Source of the DNA: Gymnopilus junonius | Taxonomy: Eukaryota; Basidiomycota; Agaricomycetes; Agaricales; Galerinaceae | Direction of reading: 5' to 3' | NCBI GenBank assembly: GCA_015501075.1 | Contig: JADNYJ010000089.1 | Coordinates: 94,540 to 158,539, forward strand | Length of the DNA stretch: 64,000 nucleotides | Shown here: positions 55,676 to 64,000 of the stretch, piece after piece | Position numbering within the stretch: the first letter of the stretch is position 1 | Layout of the letters: each line of letters opens with the position of its first letter | Notes under the pieces: generated by a model | What the model saw: the letters and a program-made list of their open reading frames with translations, nothing else | Database searches by the model: none | Told to the model about the DNA's origin: nothing | Made by a program: the position numbers and the translations under genes

Positions 55676-57250
55676 CCATCAGATTCTGTTAGTTGGGTTA
55701 CCTGGAAGTGGTACGTTTCCACTATGATTTTCATTTCCGCTTCAGCGATGTCTGATTTCTTCCATATAATCAGGCAAGTCAACCACAGTGAAGTGTACAT
55801 ATCTTGTTTCCTCGACTGGCAGCAGTTCAAGCTAATACTCTCGACACCTTACAGATTTGCGGATGATGTACGATAAGGAAGGCTGGGAAGTAGATCGATC
55901 TTCATGGCGTCCTGTTATCCTCTTAAACGTCGTGCAGTCTATCATCCGCGTCGTCGAATTCGTCAAAGCTGGGTCCATGGATCAAGAAGCTTCTGCTGCC
56001 GTCCTGAAGTTTCTTTCTTCTTTGTACCTTCTTGAGGCGGATTTGAAGAACGTCGTACGAAAGGAGGACAAGTCGCATACTGATTCCACAACTCCGACTC
56101 CAACGTCTGCTCAGGACCGCATCCTCACGGGTTCAAACGGACGACTCTTGCAAGCATATAGTGAACCATTCTCCGACATACTTCCAGCGTTAAATCGTAT
56201 TTGGACTAGTGAACTCTTTGGAAGCGCACTTGATGGGAATGGGAAGAAGTCAGAGAATTCACCTTGACGGTAAGCTCTTTTTATTCGCTCGACCTTGATT
56301 TCTTTTCACTGAGGCTGAAACATTCAATTTCATGCAACCAGGAAAATTTCCGACATATTTAGGATTTCTCATTCTGATTATCAACCTTCCGACATCGACA
56401 TCCTATGTGCTTAGAAGGGATTTTCTCGAACATTTTCCAATGGGTAATGTTATTTTCTAGGGGATAATGCCTTGTAATCTTCCTGAATCCTAATTTGCAT
56501 CTCAAATTAGTGGTACCGAACCCGTTTACCTTTTACAACGTTAATCGATCTGTGAATGTTATGGTAAGTAGAGGTTACATTGTTCATTTACTTGGTCGAC
56601 TCACTCTTCTTCTTCATAGCGTACTCGGACTTGGGTTGAATTCGTTGATACGTTAGTAGATCATTTGATATTCCGTAAGTTTTGTACCTCTAGAATCATA
56701 TCGACGAACCCTCATAAACTTACTAATAGACGTTTGTAAGTCACGCTTAGGACACCAGACCTTGAAGTGATACTACTCGTCGAAAGCCATGTCCGTATCG
56801 GAAGAATTTCCACATTCACCCCACCGGACCTTGGATGGTTCCCACTTCGACAATTCTATGGATCTCTGGAGGTCTATTTGTGCGTCGGGATCTCTAAATA
56901 ACACGTATTTCAGCATCTTTTTCACCAAGATAGACTTGCTAGAGCGGCAGTTGGATTCTGGGATCAATTTCAAAGACCATGTTAAAGCCTACGAAAAGGA
57001 AGTTGACACTCAGATGATAGTAGCGTGTAGGCCCATATATCTTCTTTCTTAGGCGATGTCTGGTTTGCTAATTAAATCACGGAGTATTTTGGCACAAGAA
57101 ATATACAGAGGCGGCGCAAGAAAGTGGGTATCGCTTTTCGGCAACTATTCACTTTTTCAACCTCTCTTTCAATGTAAGCTATTTCGCTGTTTCTATTATT
57201 TCGGTCACATTATTTACCTGCTTTTTAACGAAACCCTCAGGACATTGAAT
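55676..57250 (+). pseudogene. G-alpha-like copy lacking its first exon
   Basis: Similarity starts abruptly at the P-loop exon (QILLVGLPGSG, 55679-55710), followed by the 21-nt exon GKSTTVK (55774-55794). Next comes RMMYDKEGWEVDRSSWRPVI (from 55855), nearly identical to the broken copy at 3.2 kb. The N-terminal helix exon is missing upstream. Later pieces are FRISHSDYQPSDIDILCA-stop (about 56360-56413), FYNVNRSVNVM in place of the DVGGQ region, HLIF, NTYFSIFFTKIDLLERQL and a C-terminal block to about 57250. The switch I stop and lack of DxxG make it non-functional as a GTPase. The 3' part matches the relic at 48.1 kb. Confidence 0.7.
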
Positions 57251-57881
57251 TGAGTATGATAAGCATGGAGCAGTGCACGTATTTCTTACTGCATTGATCT
57301 CGGTTGTTAATGAATTTTCAACGTTAATCAACAGTCAAGTCAAGTATTCTCAAACGTCATGTAAGGTGCAATCTTTGCTTCAGGGACCTTCAATGAGCTG
57401 AGCTAAGGTATGTTATACGATGCAGTTGTCCTATCGCTCCCTTAATAATCTTTAGCCTCAGTCTTTTATTGTACATTACATATACGTACAATCTAACTTT
57501 TCCGACTTTGATCTGCGTCTACGTCTACTTACACATTTTTGCTATGAATGGAAAAGATTGAAAGGAAAAGGAGTAAGGACTTTAAATATGAAGCGGCATT
57601 GGTCAGGTAGTAAGGCTGAGCCAGCGCACAGCCACGACCACGGTTTTATCTGTCCGACTCTCATGATCCTCGAAAGCGACACCTGCGAAATGCTGTTCAA
57701 TTTCCCTTGGCTCTTTCGTGTCGCTCACGTCTATCAAGAAAGCACTCACCGATCGTCACCGCCTACGCTTTCGCCTTCGTGATCCAAGTACGTTGTTTGG
57801 TTCTGGTCTGACCGGTTTTTGGAGCTTGGTTGGGGTGACCTCTAGGCTGTCGCATCCTGAGTCGTGTCATGCTAGGGCTAG

Positions 57882-59280
57882 ATGAAGATGTCGCCTCCTT
57901 CCAACGATATTTTCCCTTTTGCGTTGCCAAGTTTCAAGCACGCGCTGGAAGCTTTTCAAGAACGTAGGAAGATCAAGACGGAAGAAGAGGCTGCAAAACG
58001 GCGTTCCCTGCTAATCGACCAGGATTTGAAGCAACAGCTAACCATTCCGCCCATATTATGTTGGTCGGATTACTTGGAAGTGGTGCGTGTCATATTTTAT
58101 ATTTCTTATCTGGCTTTGATTTTCGCCCCACCTTGCCTTCAATAAGGCAAGTCGACTACTGTCAAATGTGGGTATCTTCGTTCATCCAGGAATACTTAGA
58201 CATGCTAAATGTGTTTTTTGCCTGTCAGATTGTCAGATGGTACATGTGAAGGAGCGTTGGGAGGCAGAACGACGGCCTTGGCGTGCCGTTGTCCTCCTGA
58301 ACACCGTTCAATCTATCATTCATTTGTTCGAGTTCATCAAAGAAGGATTTACGGATGACGCATTTGCGGTTGAGGGTGGTAATCCGGATCACGACCTTAT
58401 ATCATCTGAGGCGGAGGCCGGACGCGCATCTGGTCCTGAAAGAACTGCAGAAGACACGAATATATCACAACAAGACGTCACCCGTTCAAGGGACATCACC
58501 TCCTGGAACATCGTGAAATGGAGGATATGCTGCGGTACTCCATCTTCTCCCTTCTTTATACATCTGAGGCGGATCTAAAAAACGTTACCACAGAAGGAGC
58601 ATGATGTTGGAATATGGCAAGCTAATCCGTATTCGGTAATTACTTACATAATCGTAGCATTATCGGAGCTTCCCCCTCCTGTACTTTTCTCATCCGTTTG
58701 CCTACGAGCTCCCCAGGCCAAACGCGAATATACGCCCATTTTGTGTCCTCTCGACGTCGTCCTCGTCACCTGCTTCGTCTATTTCAACACATGACTCATG
58801 CCCTGAACCATATTCAACGGCTCCCGGTTCAACTCACGGCTCTACGAATCATCCTATATGGAATTCTGAAGAATGAGGTGAATCTTTTTCCGACGTACTC
58901 ACCGAATTGTGGACGGACTGGATTCAAGATGCTCTTTCACGGAACGAGACACGTTTGAGATATTCACATTGGCTGTAAGCTACGCTGAATATATTCTCGG
59001 ACTCTCTTTTCCGGAAGCTGAATTTCGAAATCAGGAATCTCGCCGATATAGTCAGAATTTCGGGGTCAGAATCCAACATGCTGACCTGAGAAGTGTTTGA
59101 GAAGAGAAGAGAACACATAGAAAGAACTGAAGGCTACTGGATATTTATCCTGGAACGATATTCGCTTCTTCGATCTTTCTTTTAGCATAAACTTCTGAAA
59201 TCAAGTCATACTGCCGATTTTTTTATGCTGATGTCTTTCAGGACCTCAAATCGAGTATGGCAAGCCTGGAGCGATGTGAG
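57882..59280 (+). pseudogene. G-alpha-like copy with internal deletion
   Basis: The start (MKMSPPSNDIFPFALPSFKH) and basic helix parallel the 49.15-kb copy. A frameshift after DLKQQ puts the P-loop (HIMLVGLLGSG) in another frame. GKSTTVK-like sequence follows at 58146, then KERWEAERRPWRAVVLLNTV and HREMEDMLRYSIFSLLYTSE. The switch I region reads IQHADLRSV-stop at about 59097. Just after it the sequence jumps to the extreme 3' end of the gene (EGYWIFILERYS), so the stretch that in the 49-kb copy holds G3 and G4 is deleted. The downstream GGACCTCAAATCGAGTATGG matches the same point in the other copy. Confidence 0.75.
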
Positions 59281-59839
59281 TGGACCCTTGTAGACCATCA
59301 ACTGCTCACTCATTTATTAACTTTCGATAAAATCGGACATTCTGATACGACATATCGGAATCAATGTTTGCGGTGAACTCCAGTAAAAACGGAGTCGGCG
59401 ACTCCAGTGTCAGAGCAAATTGAATTAGAAAGCTTTGCTATGAGATGAGATTCTGAGTGAAAAGGCGTTTTGTCGAGCTTTTTCGATTGGTTCCTATCTT
59501 ATCTTATCGGCCGTGAGAAAAAGAAATTTCTGGTTGATGTTCGCTGCTGCCAATCTATCTCTTCTTCCTTCACGCCTCCTAGACTTCACAGCAACCCCAT
59601 ATTTAAGCGCGCGACGTTATCCCACAATGGCACTCCACAGCCCGTCTCATCTGCCCCATGCCAACTACTGTATCCGCTCCGGTCTTTCTTTTCGATTCCG
59701 ATTCTTTGATTCTGCCGACTTTCATAGACGTGTCGCTCTGAATGGCGTCAAGTTCTCTCTACATTATTATCGAAATGGCACTGGATCACACCAATTCCAG
59801 CTGTTCTCTTGTCTCGACCGCTTCTGATTCCGCCGCAAG

Positions 59840-60463
59840 GGCACGAATGGCATCCAGGTCTGTAGTGTATGGTGCTTGAGGTGCTGGGCGAAAATCTGTT
59901 CGGCCTCATCAAACTGCACAAGAACAACGGTGTTCGTCAAGCAGATCGCAAAGCAGATCCTCCTCGGACTCGCATCATCGCTGTGGTGCCGTCCATACCA
60001 GTGCGTCTTGGTTCGATTCCTTTCTTGCTCGTGTGAGCTGACTCACGACCATAGATCTCAAGCTGGAAAACGTGCTCATCTGCATTGACAATGTGGAATC
60101 CGTCATATCCACCCAGCTGGCCACGTCATCCGCCACCGCCAGCACCCCAACTGACCCGGCTCATGGGCGTACCATCCTCCAAAGGCCGCGGAAGCAACTA
60201 AATGCCCCGATCCAACTTCATCTTCAGCTTCATCGCTGGCTCACAGCCGCTTCTTTCACCCTCCTTCTCCTTCGGCGACAGCCCTATGCTGGACAAATGG
60301 GCCTTTGGAATGTCGAAAATCGAGGGAGATGACAGCATGGCAAAATCCTCGACTTCCATGGACAAGGACGCGCTGATGACGCAGCGGATGCATCCTCCAT
60401 CCCAGTCAACTGATCTGGCGGCGGAGGTAACCCAGGTGTCGCTGGATACGCATAGGGAAGAGC
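59840..60463 (+). pseudogene. SRPK-type protein kinase, decayed fragment (copy B)
   Basis: The fragment parallels copy A: GTNGIQVC, LEVLGENLFGLIKLHKNNGV (the hinge-helix region of SR kinases), VKQIAKQILLGLASS in another frame, LENVLICIDNVESVIS, then LDKWAFGMSKIEGD, MHPPSQSTDLAAEV and VSLDTHR. Frames change several times. It stops near 60463 where ACCCGT-rich hAT sequence begins, so the C-lobe is missing. Confidence 0.75.
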
Positions 60464-60466
60464 ACG

Positions 60467-61260
60467 GGTCACCCGCGGGTATTCCGAGGCCTACCCGTAC
60501 CCGTACCCGTCAAAACCCGTACCCGTTCACCCGCGGGTCACCACGCCACGGGTATATGGGTCACGGGTATCTCCTCAGTCACACATAGGATACACGCAGA
60601 TGTCAATTGTAAGCATATATTTGAGAAATACATTACAAGATGATGCTATCCCACCCATCCTCGAGCTCCTCCTCCTCTTCCTCATCAATATCTGGAAGCT
60701 TGGTGGCAACAAGGACATCCAAGTCCTTGACAATGAATTCACCAAGCAGAGACCAGTTGCCAAGGCATAGGAGAGTGCGAGTAGACTGAGCCGAAAGGCG
60801 ATTACGGATGTGGGAGAGAATGAGGCGTCCACGACTAAAAGCACGTTCAACGTCGACAGACATTGCTTGAAACCAAATGAAATAGTAGTCAGTGTTGTAT
60901 AAAAAAGACGGAGGGCAACTCACCAGGAATTGTAAGGTAGTCCAAAGCCATATGCGATAAAGAAGGATATGTTGTTCGGCGCTCAGACCACCAGGCGATA
61001 GGGTCGTCAATGGTCTCAGTGTCCGCGGAAAGGTAGCGTTCGACCTCGCCGCGTGGATCTGCTGAGGGCTTAGTGGGCTTGAGGAGATTGTCGAACATGT
61101 TCTGCTTATTCTTGGATGAAGCCTCCTTTCGCGAAGAGGTCGAGGGCTAAAGAAAAGAAAAGAGAACGTTAGTAATAACTCATAATTTAATAAGGGCACT
61201 CACCGTCGAGTCTGTCTGAGACTGCATTGGGGTATCCTTCTCACCACTCGAAGCGAACTT
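60467..61260 (-). mobile_element. hAT transposase fragment with terminal ACCCGT-rich end
   Basis: On the minus strand, exons near 60925-61199 (LKPTKPSADPRGEVERYLSA; DDPIAWWSERRTTYPSLSHM) and 60633-60868 (MSVDVERAFSRGRLILSHIR; ARTL-like TRTLLCLGNWSLL) form the hAT family C-terminal dimerisation domain. They end in an acidic tail (EEEEEELEDGWD). The downstream end (60467-60560) is built of ACCCGT and GACCCGCGGGT motifs typical of hAT ends. Everything upstream of about 61260 is replaced by subtelomeric repeat, so the catalytic half is missing. The insertion cuts SR-kinase copy B. Confidence 0.8.
60633..61199 (-). CDS. hAT dimerisation domain, partial transposase
   Basis: This is the coding part of the fragment above. 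The run is open through the 3' exon, and an intron of about 55 nt can be placed between YLTIP and MSVDVERAFS. The DPIAWW...YP.LS.MA pattern and the Glu/Arg helix after it are the parts of hAT transposases that mediate dimer formation. With no RNase-H-like core it cannot move DNA by itself. Confidence 0.7.
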   Translation of the reverse strand: MPLLNYELLLTFSFLFFSPRPLRERRLHPRISRTCSTISSSPLSPQQIHAARSNATFPRTLRPLTTLSPGGLSAEQHILLYRIWLWTTLQFLVSCPPSFLYNTDYYFIWFQAMSVDVERAFSRGRLILSHIRNRLSAQSTRTLLCLGNWSLLGEFIVKDLDVLVATKLPDIDEEEEEELEDGWDSIIL

Positions 61261-61261
61261 A

Positions 61262-61830
61262 GGGTGGTGGTGGTATTCCTGCACTTGAAGGCCGGGGGGC
61301 GCTGTGGATAACAGGGAAATTGGGGGACAATCTCCATCCTGTTTCGCCTTTATATAGGCTCTTCAGATCCTACAGCTTTCACTGTAAAGTCAATATCCGG
61401 TGCGATTTACTTACGAAATCCGACCGGAATTAATCAGCAGCTGAGAAATTCGATTACTCAGACCGAGGCGGGCTCAGTCAGCGCCCGAAGGGCTGACTGA
61501 GCGCACCGAGGTACGATGAGCAATCGACTTACACTGGGTAGACTCGTCACTTGAGTCCGTCCGGCGTAGGCCGAGAAATTCAAGCGGCGCTTGATCTGTT
61601 AGGTAACGGGGCTAGGCCCGTTACCTAATCTGTCACGAGGACTTCTATTTTAAGAAGAAACATGTGAGCAAACCTAAATAGTACTGTCACGTGCCTAATG
61701 ACTTAGGACTTTTCGTCACTATTTAGCTAGATTAGCTTAGCTTGAGAGATAATTTGTGTCAGCTATTCTCAGGTATTCTATCATTACAATAGATGGTTCG
61801 TACGGTTAGGTTCGGTTAGGGTGAAGCATA
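61262..61830. repeat. Subtelomeric repeat, copy A, hairpin-rich
   Basis: The first about 130 bp (with CTTGAAGGCCGGGGGGCGCT and TTTCGCC...GGCTCTTCAG) match 63331-63450. Downstream the two copies have diverged but share an architecture of short perfect inverted repeats, ending in GGTTAGG-like degenerate telomeric words. Hairpins here: GCTCAGTCAGC/GCTGACTGAGC (61472-61502) and TTAGGTAACGGG/CCCGTTACCTAA (61599-61628). No gene is seen. Confidence 0.65.
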
Positions 61831-62460
61831 ACAAGGTTCGAACTTCTGGTCTTCGACCAGCAGTGAATCCAAGCACCGACCACACAAACCGTGGCTGAAT
61901 TAATTTTGAACTGTTTTACGCCAGTAAATAGTTCTACGCGTATTACCGAAATGACCGCTCCTAGTCTGTTTACAGATTCAGGCATCGATATCGACTGGTA
62001 ATTGGTTTTTCATGCACGCGGAATGATTCCGACTCCCAAACGTGAGTCGGGTGCGCATCGATGTTAAAGCGTATCGGCGTGTATGGGTTTGATCCCTTTC
62101 CGTAAAATGCGAGTGCTTAAGTTGGGCCCCCGTAGGGTACTCGCCGTACATCCAGACCGTCCAAGGCATCCGCAGACACCCCTTCTGATGGGACACGTAC
62201 ATTTCCGGAACGATTCATACAAGGTTTTATCAATGGACGGGAAACAAATCCCTCCCTTAGTATATATCGTTGCTACACTAGCGCTTTAAGCCACACGGGC
62301 TATATCCGATACTACCAGCTTTTAAACTCAACGTCTATTTGTGCGCCTCTACCAAAAGAGGCATTGGGCGGGCATAAGCGGATGAGAGTTGGTGTAACTG
62401 TAACGTTCCAAACTTCTCCTGTCTATCTCAGGGACCGAAGTACTCAAGAGCTAATAACAG
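61831..62460. other. Subtelomeric, no confident gene
   Basis: One plus frame (62083-62289, ending IPPLVYIVATLAL) and its antisense are open, but neither has a domain. I see no repeat matching elsewhere in the window. Confidence 0.35.
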
Positions 62461-62760
62461 GTGCATCGCAGATTCCGACATGTTTACGATAGATTTAATG
62501 CCCCGAAGGGACTCCCAGTCTGCGCCGACCTTCCGTGATCTGACTCCAGGCCTCGCCCAGCGCCTCGCCAATTAAGACTACTACACCGAGCTACTACTCC
62601 AGAAGACATCAACACGGTGTCCAGTGAATTGGTAGGTACTATCCGCCGTGAGGCGTTTGTATTACATGTCAAAACGACAAGAGGGATCCTGTTCAGCGCC
62701 TATAGAGCGCTTATTAAGCAATCCAACAATGCAGCAGCGAGTCCGCCAAATTTGGGTTTT
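62461..62760 (+). pseudogene. Coding remnants, plus strand, unassigned
   Basis: A frame from about 62477 reads DSDMFTIDLMPRRDSQS, then FRDLTPGLAQRLAN-stop-DYYTELLLQKTST. It changes frame to SELVGTIRREAFVLHVKTTR and ILFSAYRALIKQSNN. The amino-acid texture looks protein-like over 90 codons despite a stop and a shift. I do not recognise the family. It may be a subtelomeric gene fragment. Confidence 0.3.
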
Positions 62761-62842
62761 AGCAATCACGCTAGCGCCGAAGCTCCCCTTTTAAGGCATC
62801 ATACAAGCCGTCCGCCTACATTAGAACGTCGCCAAGTGGTAT

Positions 62843-63336
62843 TTACGCGTTGTCTAGGTAGAACTGTGGTCCTGCTGTCCACTCCATATCCATTTCATCA
62901 TGGATTCGATCGAGACGAGCCGCCCGTTGATCCTCTTCCTCTTCAGAGGACGGGTCGGACATTTCAGTGTCGTCATCATCATGGGGTGGACCCTTTTGGA
63001 CCAGTTCCGAAGCATCTACCTCGAACTGATGTAAAACGGTCTTTTTCCAAAGACTGGTTAAGTCGAATAAGTTGCGCGTCCGTTTGCGCGAAACTATCAT
63101 TCGACGATTTGTAATATTGATCTTTCTAATATCCGGTAACTCGTCAGTGCCTTCAGCGGTACGCATCCGAGTCAAAAGGCTCGAATGGACATCTGTAAGT
63201 CCCTGCCATCCGCCGGATACTAGCGGGTACTGGGATTAACTCTTCCCCTAGCTGTCGATGAGTATTCTCATCGGCGTAATGCTGCCAATATTGCAAAACC
63301 GTTTCACCAAGTTTACTGCGGAAAGTATTCATGCTT
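62843..63336 (-). CDS. Unassigned acidic protein fragment, minus strand
   Basis: The start at 63336 (MNTFRSKLGETVLQYWQHYA, then EELIPVPASIRR) is followed by a second frame reading RMRTAEGTDELPDIRKINIT and an acidic run (DDDDTEMSDPSSEEEE), ending at 62843 (WTAGPQFYLDNA). Joining them needs removal of only 28 nt (GTATCC...TTACAG), unusually short for an intron, or a frameshift. It reads away from the telomere, and the repeat unit at 63331 forms its upstream region. No domain is recognised. Confidence 0.35.
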
Positions 63337-63960
63337 AGGGTTGTGGTGGTTGTACTGCACTGAAGGCCGGGGGGCGCTACGGACAATGCGGGGAATTGGG
63401 GAAACTCCCATCCACATTTCGCCATTTTTATGGCTCTTCAGGTCCTTTGTAGCTATTTACAAAAAAGGTTATTTCCGTCTCGGCTTGCTTAGCAAGCATG
63501 GACGGCATATTACAAAGCGAACGGAGATAATTACCAAGCCCGAATCGGGCTTACTGATCAACCCCGAGAGGCTGAATCAGCAAAGTTACCTTAAGTGGTA
63601 ATTCTGTTCGGAAAACCAAATATTGCCAAATATTTGACAATATCGGTAACTATTTATATTCCGAAAAGGCTAAATAAGGTAAGCAACCAGGCCCGGGTCT
63701 AGGCCGAAAGGCCTAGACCTATGGCCACGTGATTTCTATTATTAATAATATCATGTGGCCACGCACCTGACCATGCCACGTGACTTCGGATAATACCGAA
63801 GTGTGGTTATGTTTGGTTAGGGCTTTGGTTAGGCTATACGGATAAATATTTAGCTACTCCGTTGGATTTCAACTAAGGAACTTAGTCGAATGTACGTACG
63901 TTAGGTTTTGGTTAGGGGAAACCGACACATCGCATGTCTTTAACACCTCCTGGATTCTCC
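63331..63960. repeat. Subtelomeric repeat, copy B, hairpin-rich
   Basis: This begins with the same block as copy A (CTGAAGGCCGGGGGGCGCT), then carries a dense set of inverted repeats. They are GCTTGCT/AGCAAGC (63483-63497), GGTCTAGGCC-GAAA-GGCCTAGACC (63696-63719), GGCCACGTGAT/ATCATGTGGCC (63723-63760) and ACTTCGG/CCGAAGT (63783-63802). Degenerate telomere words (TTTGGTTAGGG and similar) appear from 63808. It runs into the telomere. Confidence 0.65.
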
Positions 63961-63963
63961 AGG

Positions 63964-64000
63964 TTAGGGTTAGGGTTAGGGTTAGGGTTAGGGTTAGGGT
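63964..64000 (+). repeat. Telomere repeats (TTAGGG)n
   Basis: Six perfect TTAGGG units plus one base run to the end of the window. The G-rich strand reads toward the end, as expected at the right end of a chromosome. The array may be longer, since the window stops inside it. Confidence 0.97.

Noticed and set aside
60480..60560. ACCCGT repeats read as interstitial telomere sequence
   Set aside because: The unit is not TTAGGG, and these motifs with GACCCGCGGGT fit the terminal region of the adjoining hAT fragment.
1..64000. tRNA or rRNA genes, CRISPR arrays, operons
   Set aside because: I saw no cloverleaf, rRNA core sequence or spaced direct-repeat array by eye. Gene structure is clearly eukaryotic. 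A tRNA could still be missed without a covariance search.

Overview
The window is the right-hand end of a chromosome from a filamentous basidiomycete, most likely an Agaricomycete. It finishes in TTAGGG repeats (63964-64000) with the G-rich strand pointing outward. Genes have many short phase-consistent introns (about 50-80 nt, GTRNGT donors). They include a mushroom-type expanded family of G-alpha-like GTPases, SR-protein-kinase-like genes and transposon-linked families typical of Agaricomycetes. No species can be named from sequence alone.

Layout. 0-1.2 kb: a secreted, probably GPI-anchored Ser/Thr-rich protein. 1.2-6.8 kb (minus): a broken G-alpha-like copy and an intact 564-residue G-alpha gene with nine inferred introns and a 6-nt microexon. 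7-25.5 kb: a graveyard of mobile or transposon-associated sequence: three decayed multi-exon genes of unknown function, a TA-flanked MITE, a 1.47-kb hAT-type element with perfect 8-bp target duplications, another inverted-repeat element and a decayed MULE transposase with a SWIM finger. 26.2-28.4 kb: a trypsin-fold protease-like gene with two frameshifts. 30.2-33.2 kb (minus): a polytopic membrane protein gene cut by an 860-bp hAT-type element. 35.6-38 kb (minus): a decayed tyrosine-recombinase-like (DUF3435/Crypton-like) gene. Two further copies of the same hAT family follow at 38.0 and 39.3 kb; the family carries a small PHD-finger gene. 41.0-42.8 kb (minus): VPS74/GPP34. 44.0-47.6 kb (minus): a large PLP-dependent group II decarboxylase. 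48.1-60.5 kb: two tandem copies of a G-alpha/G-alpha/SR-kinase block with a coiled-coil gene between them. 60.5-64 kb: a truncated hAT transposase, two diverged copies of a hairpin-rich subtelomeric repeat, unassigned coding remnants and the telomere.

Housekeeping genes (G-alpha, VPS74, decarboxylase) sit as islands in repeat-rich subtelomeric DNA. The most notable signals are the decaying G-alpha/SR-kinase cluster, in which GTPase motifs are lost stepwise, and the hAT family with PHD-finger cargo, whose two same-length, apparently identical copies imply recent activity. One of them interrupts a membrane-protein exon without otherwise changing its reading frame. Homology statements rest on motifs recognised by eye; no database was searched.
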